Below are positions 1 to 5,795 of a DNA stretch of 6,048 bases, piece after piece; within the stretch, counting starts at the first letter, position 1; every line of letters begins with the position of its first letter. The position numbers and the translations under genes were made by a program. Where the stretch lies: contig JBJTTJ010000213.1 in the NCBI GenBank assembly GCA_046080125.1, positions 1 to 6,048 on the forward strand, read 5' to 3'. The stretch comes from Cuspidothrix sp046080125 (GTDB lineage Bacteria > Cyanobacteriota > Cyanobacteriia > Cyanobacteriales > Nostocaceae). The notes beneath the pieces were generated by a model. It did no database searches and was not told the origin of the DNA. It worked only from the letters and a program-made list of their open reading frames with translations.

Positions 1-1
1 A

Positions 2-157
2 GGTTGTGGATTAGCTATATCTTTAGATATTTGGAATACTTTTCAAACTAAAGGGGAAGATTATGAAATTGCCTTTGAAAGATGGAATCGTAAACATCAA
101 ATTAAGCAAACAATCAATACAGTTTTAAATAAATGGTTTAAGGTATTTAGTCCTTAA
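2..157 (+). CDS. C-terminal tail of an unidentified protein (5' end outside the window)
   Basis: Reading from base 2 there is an open frame of 51 codons ending in TAA at 155-157; the other forward frame checked (from base 1) is closed within 17 codons. The peptide begins GCGLAISLDIW and ends with WFKVFSP. It has a basic, helix-like stretch (FERWNRKHQIKQ) typical of a folded C-terminus. The pattern of a glycine-rich turn, a helix, then AFERW plus basic residues faintly resembles the last helices of FAD-dependent aromatic hydroxylases. That is only a resemblance and I do not assign the family. No start codon or catalytic motif is visible because the gene enters from the left edge. It reads in the same direction as the two following ORFs but is separated from them by more than 200 bases, so it is probably a separate transcription unit. 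No convincing terminator follows it. Confidence 0.55.
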   Translation, partial: GCGLAISLDIWNTFQTKGEDYEIAFERWNRKHQIKQTINTVLNKWFKVFSP

Positions 158-303
158 GCCTGATACAGCAGGGAACAGAGTTGAAAGTCCTTTGGTGTAT
201 AGTTTTTTAGGTAAATTCATCTCATTCAAGTGCATACCGCTATATCAGTAAACCAAAAAGTTTTTCCCAAAGAGCGATTTCTATAAAACACGCCAAAAAT
301 TTT
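158..303. other. Gene-free AT-rich spacer
   Basis: I see no gene, tRNA or strong hairpin in this spacer downstream of the truncated first CDS. CAGGGAACAG near 168-177 is reminiscent of the short AGGGAACAG-type units repeated in filamentous cyanobacterial spacers, but only one copy is present. CTGATA (160-165) and TATCAG (243-248) are complementary, but they lie too far apart to make a credible stem. Confidence 0.4.
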
Positions 304-346
304 GTAGCATAAAATACTTATTGAGTTGATCGAGGTTAACTAACGT
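304..346 (+). promoter_or_regulatory. Possible NtcA-activated promoter for the leader ORF / gene A / gene B unit
   Basis: GTA at 304-306 and TAC at 315-317 are separated by exactly 8 bases, which matches the cyanobacterial NtcA site GTA-N8-TAC. TAACGT at 341-346 fits the TAN3T form of the -10 box and starts 23 bases after the site. That is within the 20-24 base spacing of class II NtcA promoters, where the activator replaces the -35 element. The start of transcription would then be near 352-354, leaving a leader of about 34 bases before the ATG at 387 with AGGAGG inside it. TAAAAT at 310-315 is an alternative -10, but it has no -35 partner. The motif is short and the region is AT-rich, so chance occurrence is a real possibility. 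Confidence 0.35.
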
Positions 347-370
347 ATTGTTGTCACTTTTATTTCTAGT

Positions 371-376
371 AGGAGG
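371..376 (+). promoter_or_regulatory. Strong ribosome-binding site for the leader ORF
   Basis: A perfect AGGAGG lies 10 bases before the ATG at 387. It is the strongest Shine-Dalgarno sequence on the plus strand of this window. It does not serve gene A directly, because gene A begins more than 100 bases later. This is the main reason to take the short ORF at 387-497 seriously. Confidence 0.55.
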
Positions 377-386
377 CATTATAATA

Positions 387-497
387 ATGTTAGGATGTCA
401 AATATGTTCTGTGTCTGGTTTTCTAGTTATCGTTGTGGAAGACTATAACTATGCTACATCAGCCCTCTTTTTATACCCTTTTTGGCTAAGGTATTAA
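387..497 (+). CDS. Possible 36-aa leader peptide upstream of gene A
   Basis: ATG at 387 follows AGGAGG and opens 36 codons ending in TAA at 495-497, two bases before the preferred ATG of gene A at 500. The peptide starts MLGCQICSVSGFLVIVV and ends ALFLYPFWLRY. It is hydrophobic and aromatic, has a CxxC pair at residues 4-7, and could be a single short membrane segment. The stop-to-start distance of 2 bases is the geometry expected for translational coupling, so ribosomes ending here could restart on gene A. It could be a regulatory leader, a real small membrane protein, or a chance ORF under a fortuitous RBS. I recognise no homologue. Confidence 0.4.
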   Translation: MLGCQICSVSGFLVIVVEDYNYATSALFLYPFWLRY

Positions 498-499
498 TT

Positions 500-1591
500 A
501 TGGTAGACTTTTTAGAGCCTGTTATAAAAGTTATTTTAGGATTTTCGTTTCAACCAATCAAAAAACAATTAGATCGCAGTGAAAGGGTTCAGGCTGCACT
601 AAAAAAACTGGGTTTAGAGCCTGAACATCCAGAGAATAAATTTAGTGTTGTGTATATACATAGTCTTGTTAAATACGGTGTTGATAAACCAAAAGCTGTT
701 CTTCAACTTTTTCGACAAAAAGAGGTAGTTCAGGTTTTTCGTCAAGCTTTTGAACAAGAAAATCCGTCTATTGTTATGGAGACAATGGAAGAAATTACAA
801 ATTATACGAAATATGTCGAACAAATTTTAGAACATACGAAAACTTTAGGTATTGGATTAAATATAGATTTTGACAGGTATTTATTATCAATTAATCTTGA
901 AAAATCTAACATTAACATCGAAGAGGAATTTAATTATTTCAAAACTATTTTTATTGAAGTAGCTGATTCTACACGAGGTCCGGCTGATGTAATTCGAGAT
1001 CAAGAAATTAGAAAACTGGGAGGAAGCTTATCAAGTATTCTGTCTATTATCCAACTAGTTCAAGAATGGAATCAGATAATTCTTTTTAAAAGTGAGAAAA
1101 ATTTAGTAACCTTTGAATTTGAAGGATCTCCCAATTCTTTAGGAGTAGATATTGATGATGATGAGCAATCAGAGATTCATATTCATCTATTGCAAAAATT
1201 TCGGCTATTATATCAACTGCCATTTAAGGGGTATGGTTTATTAATAGAAGGAACTGATTCTGGATGGGAATTCATTCGTTATTATAACTATAAACATACT
1301 ATATCTGATGAAAAAAATCGCTATGTTGCGGAAAGAATAGCCACTGTGGAAGAAAATAGTTTTTCTGCCCCACAAAAACAATGGTATTCAGAAAAAAAAG
1401 CAAATGCTCTTGGACTACATAATATGGTACTGTTACTGTCTCAGAAAGAATTTCCTGAAGCAATTAAAAACATGATCCTTCAAGAAACAGGAAAAATTAG
1501 TGCATCAGCACTTAAACAATTAGTCGAATACTATAAAGAAAACACTGCTACTGTCAAGATTATACTTGCTGAATATTACATTACTCAATAA
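500..1591 (+). CDS. Gene A: NACHT-N-like domain protein without an NTPase domain (363 aa)
   Basis: An upstream in-frame TTG at 482 is possible, but ATG 500 is better: AAGG (488-491) sits 8 bases before it and the leader ORF stops 2 bases before it. Residues 1-25 form a short helix (LEPVIKVILGFSFQPIKKQ). Residues 36-85 carry KLGLEPEHP, LVKYGVDKPKAVLQLFR and VVQVFRQAFEQ. Residues 140-175 carry EEEFNYF, FIEVADSTRGPADVI and RDQEIRKLGG. In order and wording these match, from memory, the helical N-terminal domain that precedes NACHT NTPases in many cyanobacteria. Here no P-loop follows. Instead there is a probably beta-rich part (about 190-285) with an acidic VDIDDD run at 216-221, then a helical tail (about 296-363). 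There is no obvious transmembrane segment or catalytic motif. It lies 60 bases upstream of gene B on the same strand and is AT-rich. A sensor or adaptor role for the adjacent peptidase is inference; the domain call itself is moderately sure. Confidence 0.75.
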   Translation: MVDFLEPVIKVILGFSFQPIKKQLDRSERVQAALKKLGLEPEHPENKFSVVYIHSLVKYGVDKPKAVLQLFRQKEVVQVFRQAFEQENPSIVMETMEEITNYTKYVEQILEHTKTLGIGLNIDFDRYLLSINLEKSNINIEEEFNYFKTIFIEVADSTRGPADVIRDQEIRKLGGSLSSILSIIQLVQEWNQIILFKSEKNLVTFEFEGSPNSLGVDIDDDEQSEIHIHLLQKFRLLYQLPFKGYGLLIEGTDSGWEFIRYYNYKHTISDEKNRYVAERIATVEENSFSAPQKQWYSEKKANALGLHNMVLLLSQKEFPEAIKNMILQETGKISASALKQLVEYYKENTATVKIILAEYYITQ

Positions 1592-1608
1592 CTGCTGTAA
1601 ATGCGTAT

Positions 1609-1665
1609 AAGGTGAGTAGTATCATGCAACAAAATAATTTACCGCAATCCAATGACATTATCTAA
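1609..1665 (+). promoter_or_regulatory. RBS plus 13-codon overlapping ORF at the gene B start
   Basis: AAGGTGAG (1609-1616) lies 7 bases before an ATG at 1624, a good ribosome-binding arrangement. That ATG opens only 13 codons (MQQNNLPQSNDII) and stops at 1663-1665, overlapping the gene B ATG at 1652 by 14 bases in another frame. The gene B ATG itself has no purine-rich RBS at the usual distance. Either the short ORF feeds ribosomes to gene B by coupling, or gene B really begins at 1624 and one base is extra in this sequence. Removing one A at 1651-1652 would give an uninterrupted frame. Confidence 0.4.
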
Positions 1666-2845
1666 TTCTTATGAACAAGATGTAAGAGGATTAATCACCT
1701 TTTGCGATTGTCCTCGTCACGAACATAGCTATCCAATTAAGCGAGAAGATAACCGTTTTGTGTCTCTCTCATTAAATGTTGCTACAAATCTTTTTCGTGG
1801 AGCAGAATTAGAAGAAACATCGGATGCACTATTAATAGGATTAGATAATGGACAAGTTTTAGCTTTGGTTTGTCTCTCTGCTCAAAAAATGGGAGCTTTT
1901 GCTATTCGCCGAGGTAATACTTATTTTGTGACAATTAAATTTGGAACAATTCAAAATTTATTAGATTTATCTTACTCAATCTGGAGAGATAAACATTTTT
2001 TATCACATCTCAGACATGATATTAATGACATAGATAAGCTTGTCAATGACGTTACTTTGTCAGAGTTAGAGCCAAATTTCTATAATGAATTAAAATTGTA
2101 TAACTCAATTCAGAAAGCGATTTTCTATCAATGTTTTGAAACAGCAATAAGTTTCTTTTGGCTACATGAAACTGCACATATATTATGTGGTCATCTCAGT
2201 CTATTTAGACAATCAGATGAATCATTAGAAATTATTGATGAGTTTTTAGCTGTTGATATTGACGATGACGCATCAGAAACCCTTATTAAACATCCAATTC
2301 CCTACCATGCTATGGAAATTGAAGCAGATCGTTGGGCATTAGGTAAGATTTTTGGGAAATTACATAGAAAATTTGTCTCTACTGGTCATTTTTATTCCCT
2401 TGAATTTATAAAAACAGCCATTGCTTGTACTTTATTTCCACTGTCATTACATCAATATAAATTATTAGAAGATGAGTCATATTTTTATGATAAGAAAATA
2501 AAAATAAAGAGAGAAGATACTCATCCTCCTCTTTGGTTTCGAGCCGATGAAGTGATTAATGCTGAAGAAAAGGCTGCTAACGATCAATGGTATCATCAAA
2601 TCAGAATCAATAAAGAATTAGAAGTGATTCGCTTTCGTCAAAAACATTTAGTACAACTTGGACTAACAGCATTATCTCAAATTCATCCTCTATTTGGAGA
2701 ATGGTTAGGCTCAGTGGCAGATTTATCCCGTGAAGAAGCCACTCAACGTATCTTCAATGAAGCCTATAACCTTTTTGAATCTTCGCAAGAAGATTTATTT
2801 AATTATCGTTGCAATATTCTACCAAAATCAAAAGGATCTGTTTGA
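1652..2845 (+). CDS. Gene B: soluble zinc metallopeptidase, HExxH / ExxAD / THPP type (397 aa)
   Basis: The catalytic signature is clear: HETAHILCGH at residues 172-181 (zinc ligands H172 and H176, catalytic E173), then MEIEADRWA at 221-229 (likely third ligand E222 or E224), then DTHPPLWFRADE at 289-300. HExxH, ExxAD and a downstream THPxxxxR motif together are the layout of gluzincins such as the M48 family. Unlike HtpX or Ste24, this protein has no evident membrane segments and should be cytosolic. Its size and soluble character also recall the U49 peptidase Lit, which cleaves EF-Tu during phage exclusion, so that is the main alternative. The N-terminal 150 residues are unassigned, and an acidic VDIDDD run (201-206) lies between the two metal motifs. 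The ATG at 1652 is the first standard start after an in-frame TGA at 1613, but it lacks a normal RBS. It follows gene A by 60 bases and probably shares its transcript. Peptidase call sure; substrate unknown. Confidence 0.85.
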   Translation: MTLSNSYEQDVRGLITFCDCPRHEHSYPIKREDNRFVSLSLNVATNLFRGAELEETSDALLIGLDNGQVLALVCLSAQKMGAFAIRRGNTYFVTIKFGTIQNLLDLSYSIWRDKHFLSHLRHDINDIDKLVNDVTLSELEPNFYNELKLYNSIQKAIFYQCFETAISFFWLHETAHILCGHLSLFRQSDESLEIIDEFLAVDIDDDASETLIKHPIPYHAMEIEADRWALGKIFGKLHRKFVSTGHFYSLEFIKTAIACTLFPLSLHQYKLLEDESYFYDKKIKIKREDTHPPLWFRADEVINAEEKAANDQWYHQIRINKELEVIRFRQKHLVQLGLTALSQIHPLFGEWLGSVADLSREEATQRIFNEAYNLFESSQEDLFNYRCNILPKSKGSV

Positions 2846-2867
2846 TTGATGACTATAATAGTCAATC
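2844..2867. terminator. Possible bidirectional hairpin between convergent genes B and C
   Basis: TGACTA (2850-2855) and TAGTCA (2859-2864) form a 6-bp stem with a TAA loop. An alternative fold pairs GATTGA (2844-2849) with TCAATC (2862-2867) and CTA (2853-2855) with TAG (2859-2861), leaving a 3-base bulge. It sits in the 38-base gap between the stop codons of B and C, where a shared terminator is expected. No run of T follows on either strand, so its strength as an intrinsic terminator is doubtful. Confidence 0.35.
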
Positions 2868-2883
2868 CCCTTAAGATGTGGGT

Positions 2884-4284
2884 TTAGAAGGAAGGAATAT
2901 CCTCAACAAAATTTGATGCTTCATCTTTATCAAATGCCAAGGATGCTATTTGAGGACGAATATCACCCAAACGAATAATTGACTCACTCGGATCAAATTC
3001 TTGAGAAACATCTGTCAATTGAAAACGTTCCACTAGAAATTGTCGTCCCATATTTTCGGCAGTTTCTTTAATATTAATGGTTAAAAAGGCAAAAGGTGAA
3101 GCAAATGTCCCTATTTGGCTTCCTTCTTGAAGTCCTACAGTAAAACTTTCATTCTGAATTCTTTCAAATTCTTCACGCATTCTTTCAAGTGCTAACCGTT
3201 CAAGAGACGGATGAAGAAGTTCAATTATTCTGTTTACATACTCATCCGTTGATTCAATTAATTCTTGTCTCAGAGAATCAAAATTACGACTTTCACTAGA
3301 AATTACATTTCTTAAAGACCGAAGATAATTTAATTTAGCTTGTCCTGCTTGAGTAGCACTATCCAAAAAGTCTAAAAATAAATCTCCACGTTCAAAAGGT
3401 ACATCTTGGGGTAATCTTAGTAAAGGAATATTGTCAAGCTGTCCTCGATTTACTTGTGTCGTTTCTAAAAGTTCATCAAATGCTGGTCCTAGAGTCGTAT
3501 CTACAGCTACCCCATATTCATCTTCATCTGTGAGGGTTAAGCCAAAATTATAGTGATAGGCTTGATTTCCTATCGTCATAATTTCGTCCATAGCTGTTCT
3601 CCAATCTGAACGTTCTCCAAGTATATCTAGAGCAGATTTCTCCAATTTATCACGAGGTCCACCACCTTGTGGATTACGAGCTAGGAAACCATCACGAATT
3701 CTTAACCATTCATCTCGACTAATATTTCTTAGTCCTAACTTTGAAGTAATTTCCTCACTAAATGCTCTAACCATTAACTTCGTAAATCCATAGGACATAT
3801 CTCGGTTAGGCCATTGACGAGCATGACGTTTTTGAAAAGCTGATTGAGCAATACGAGTAAAATTCGGTCTAAATATTTCCCACTCATCACCATTAACTAA
3901 TTGCTGAAAGGATTGAATTCCTTGTCCTGCCATTCTTTGAGGCATTTCTGATAAGCTCCCAGCATCTCCCGCTCTTGTTAAAATATGAATAAAACCTTCT
4001 GACAACATTCTTCGCAATAAGGTATTTTCATCATATAAATTTTGTCTTGCAATAGGATGATTAACTAAATAACCATCATTAATATAAATTCCTCCTCCAA
4101 AAAAGATATTCTTAGCAATCATTTTATTGAAAAAGTTTTCATTCAAATACTCGTTGGAGTAACGAATCATTACATCGTCTAGTAATCCAGTATATGTATA
4201 TTGAAGAGTATCTAGTGAAAAATCTTCTTGATTGGTTGTCTTTGAAGATTGATTGCTATCAGAACCAAGATTTTCAGTTGTCAT
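2884..4284 (-). CDS. Gene C: hypothetical protein of unknown family (466 aa)
   Basis: The frame extends upstream to an ATG at 4335, but the ATG at 4284 is preferred: AGGAG (4292-4296) lies 7 bases before it and the extra 17 residues look like untranslated promoter DNA. Residues 1-22 are polar and low in complexity (Ser, Thr, Asn, Gln). Residues 40-120 are the most protein-like block, with IRYSNEYLNENFF, IYINDGYLVNHPIAR, LLRRMLSEGFIHILTR and EMPQRM, probably a conserved domain core. A Gly-rich turn (RNPQGGGPRDK, 203-213) follows. The region from about 305 to 385 is rich in charged helices (ELIESTDEYVNRIIELL, LERLALERMREEFERI) and could form a coiled coil or helical bundle. No transmembrane segment, signal peptide, P-loop, HExxH or nuclease motif is evident. 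It faces gene B tail to tail with a 38-base gap and is about as AT-rich as A and B. It may be part of the same accessory module or an independent neighbour; I do not recognise the family. Confidence 0.75.
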   Translation of the reverse strand: MTTENLGSDSNQSSKTTNQEDFSLDTLQYTYTGLLDDVMIRYSNEYLNENFFNKMIAKNIFFGGGIYINDGYLVNHPIARQNLYDENTLLRRMLSEGFIHILTRAGDAGSLSEMPQRMAGQGIQSFQQLVNGDEWEIFRPNFTRIAQSAFQKRHARQWPNRDMSYGFTKLMVRAFSEEITSKLGLRNISRDEWLRIRDGFLARNPQGGGPRDKLEKSALDILGERSDWRTAMDEIMTIGNQAYHYNFGLTLTDEDEYGVAVDTTLGPAFDELLETTQVNRGQLDNIPLLRLPQDVPFERGDLFLDFLDSATQAGQAKLNYLRSLRNVISSESRNFDSLRQELIESTDEYVNRIIELLHPSLERLALERMREEFERIQNESFTVGLQEGSQIGTFASPFAFLTINIKETAENMGRQFLVERFQLTDVSQEFDPSESIIRLGDIRPQIASLAFDKDEASNFVEDIPSF

Positions 4285-4291
4285 TATGCTA

Positions 4292-4296
4292 CTCCT
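4292..4296 (-). promoter_or_regulatory. Ribosome-binding site that fixes the gene C start
   Basis: On the minus strand AGGAG is followed by 7 bases and then ATG at 4284. The upstream in-frame ATG at 4335 overlaps a promoter-like TTGACT instead of following a purine-rich site. The start at 4284 is therefore chosen. Confidence 0.6.
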
Positions 4297-4306
4297 AATA
4301 TATTGC

Positions 4307-4335
4307 TTAGTAATTATTGATTTTTGTAAAGTCAA
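4307..4335 (-). promoter_or_regulatory. Weak sigma-70-like promoter candidate for gene C
   Basis: On the minus strand TTGACT (4335-4330) matches the -35 consensus at 5 of 6 bases. TACTAA (4312-4307), 17 bases later, matches TATAAT at only 3 of 6. Its placement, about 25-50 bases upstream of the chosen ATG, is sensible, but the -10 element is poor. Confidence 0.25.
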
Positions 4336-4616
4336 TTGCGCCTAAGTCTGATGTAAATATATCAAATTTTGAGAAATCGGAAGAGAGAGATCGCCTAGAG
4401 TCTGTCTTTAAGAAAGTCATGGCTTTCTAGAGTAGATAAATTTTTCAACAAATTTTGATATCAACATTAGCATCAAGCAAATCAGACCTCGCCTGAAATC
4501 ATAGCTTGCCAAAAAGGATCACCAAAAGGGGTTTAATGGGAGTAGGAGTTCTCGGAAAGATTCGATTACGCTAACTTGCGGAAAATTTATATTTACTATT
4601 TACCCCTCTTCCCATA
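4336..4616. other. Intergenic region between gene C and prfA; no gene seen
   Basis: I see no RNA gene or credible CDS here. The decamer CAAATTTTGA occurs twice in the same orientation (4363-4372 and 4449-4458). The second copy abuts a perfect 10-base palindrome, TTGATATCAA (4455-4464), which could be an operator for gene C, though AT-rich DNA yields such patterns readily. AGAAAG/CTTTCT (4411-4416 and 4423-4428) makes a weak 6-bp hairpin. From about 4470 to 4535 one plus-strand frame stays open without a start codon before a TAA, ending in residues like ACQKGSPKGV; this may be a decayed gene end or coincidence. Confidence 0.4.
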
Positions 4617-4661
4617 AGAAAACCGCCTGTGGGTGCAAAACAAAACAACAAGCGGTTTTCT
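4617..4661 (-). terminator. prfA: Hairpin terminator downstream of prfA
   Basis: AGAAAACCGC (4617-4626) and GCGGTTTTCT (4652-4661) are perfect complements, giving a 10-bp stem around a 25-base loop rich in A and C on the plus strand. The structure begins 19 bases beyond the prfA stop codon. Read in the prfA direction, the 3' arm ends GGTTTTCTTATG, so the T-rich tail is partly within the stem. The loop is long for a factor-independent terminator, but position and perfect pairing support the call. Confidence 0.6.
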
Positions 4662-4680
4662 AAGATATTTATGCAGTAAA

Positions 4681-5781
4681 TTAGCTACTAGAAACACTTG
4701 TTGCTAATTCTGCTAAACGTTCTTGCTGATCTTGAGATATGCAAGATTGGATTACTGTTTCTAAATCACCTTCCAGCACGGGGTTTAGAGTATAGTTTTG
4801 ACCTAAACGGTGGTCAGTTACCCGGCTATCTTTATAATTGTAAGTGCGAATTTTTTCCGAACGAGAACCTGTACCAACTTGCGATCGCCGCATAGAAGTA
4901 ACAGCTTCTTGTTGTTCTCGTAACTTCATTTCATACAACTTAGCCCGGAGAATTTGCATCGCCCGTTCTTTGTTCTGTAACTGGCTTCGCTCTTCTGTAC
5001 AGAAAATACGGATACCAGTAGGTTTGTGAAACAAATCGGCGGCAGTTTCCACCTTATTCACGTTTTGTCCACCCGCACCACCGGAACGCGCCGTACTCAT
5101 TTCAATATCTTTCGGGTCAATATGGATTTCTACTTCATCCACTTCTGGCATAATTGCTATAGTCGCAGTCGAAGTATGAACCCTTCCCCCAGATTCCGTT
5201 GCTGGTACGCGCTGTACACGATGTACACCAGATTCAAACTTCAGCTTACTGTAAACACTATCGCCTTGAATTTCTAGAATTACTTCTTTAAACCCGCCCA
5301 TTTCTCCCAAAGACTCGCTGACTAGCTTCACTTTCCAACCTTGGGTATCAGCGTAACGGGAATACATCCGCAGTAAATCCCCTGCCCATATACTAGCTTC
5401 ATCACCACCAGTACCAGCGCGAATTTCCAACATAATGTTTTTATCATCGTTGGGGTCACGGGGTAGCAGCAAGACCTTTAAACGGCCTTCTAAATATTCC
5501 AGTTTTTCTTCTAATTCACTAACTTCCAAAGCTGCCATTTCATGCAACTCTGGATCGCCATTGGACTCTTTGAGTATCTGACGCGCCCCGATCAATTCAT
5601 CTTGGGCTGTTTTCCAAGTTTCATAGGTATTAACTACCTCTTCCAAAGAAGAACGAGACTTAGCAATTTTTTGATACTCTTCAGGATTACTAGCAGTATC
5701 AGGATCAGCTAAACGCCGTGTTAATTCATTAAAAGTTTGTTCAACAGATTTAAGTTTCTCCAGTAGATATGTTTCTGCCAT
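4681..5781 (-). CDS. prfA: Peptide chain release factor 1 (RF1)
   Basis: RF1 binds ribosomes stopped at UAA or UAG and triggers hydrolysis of the peptidyl-tRNA ester. The 366-aa length is normal for the family (360 in E. coli). Residues 1-105 form the helical N-terminal domain. GTGGDEA at 123-129 opens the conserved core, and GVHRVQRVPATES contains the codon-recognition tripeptide PAT at 193-195, which marks RF1 as opposed to RF2 (SPF). GGQ at 237-239, inside SGGAGGQNVNKVET, is the catalytic loop whose glutamine is the usual PrmC methylation target. The C-terminal SQLQNKERA and RTYNYKDSRVTDHR blocks are also typical. The ATG at 5781 is the only standard start after an in-frame TAA. The gene follows rpmE by 129 bases on the same strand, the usual cyanobacterial order at the end of the ribosomal cluster. 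It is less AT-rich than genes A-C and contains a HIP1 site. Confidence 0.98.
   Translation of the reverse strand: MAETYLLEKLKSVEQTFNELTRRLADPDTASNPEEYQKIAKSRSSLEEVVNTYETWKTAQDELIGARQILKESNGDPELHEMAALEVSELEEKLEYLEGRLKVLLLPRDPNDDKNIMLEIRAGTGGDEASIWAGDLLRMYSRYADTQGWKVKLVSESLGEMGGFKEVILEIQGDSVYSKLKFESGVHRVQRVPATESGGRVHTSTATIAIMPEVDEVEIHIDPKDIEMSTARSGGAGGQNVNKVETAADLFHKPTGIRIFCTEERSQLQNKERAMQILRAKLYEMKLREQQEAVTSMRRSQVGTGSRSEKIRTYNYKDSRVTDHRLGQNYTLNPVLEGDLETVIQSCISQDQQERLAELATSVSSS
4881..4888. repeat. HIP1 octamer GCGATCGC
   Basis: This is the highly iterated palindrome of many cyanobacterial genomes, found here inside prfA in the context TTGCGATCGCCG. I found no other full copy in the window. Its presence supports a cyanobacterial host, and its absence over bases 1-4600 fits the idea that the A-B-C region is of different origin, though one site is thin evidence. 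Confidence 0.85.
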
Positions 5782-5795
5782 GATGACTAAATAAT

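Noticed and set aside
251..268. AAAAAGTTTTT as a terminator of the first partial CDS
   Set aside because: The A/T-only stem leaves a one-base loop that cannot fold, and it lies about 100 bases past the stop codon.
158..386. CRISPR array, tRNA or insertion sequence in the left spacer
   Set aside because: No regularly spaced repeats, cloverleaf, CCA end, terminal inverted repeats or transposase fragment could be found.
482..499. TTG start at 482 for gene A
   Set aside because: ATG 500 has AAGG at 8-base spacing and follows the leader stop by 2 bases, and MVDFLEP fits the start of the NACHT-N-like domain.
614..823. 69-codon minus-strand ORF inside gene A
   Set aside because: It lies wholly within gene A, its translation is a Phe/Asn/Ile-rich antisense pattern, and it has no recognisable motif.
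4285..4335. Upstream ATG at 4335 for gene C
   Set aside because: The ATG at 4284 has AGGAG at 7 bases, while the 17 extra codons overlap a promoter-like TTGACT and add nothing domain-like.
4698..5277. Three plus-strand ORFs (65, 61 and 83 codons) antisense to prfA
   Set aside because: They overlap the unambiguous prfA coding sequence, overlap each other and show no family features.
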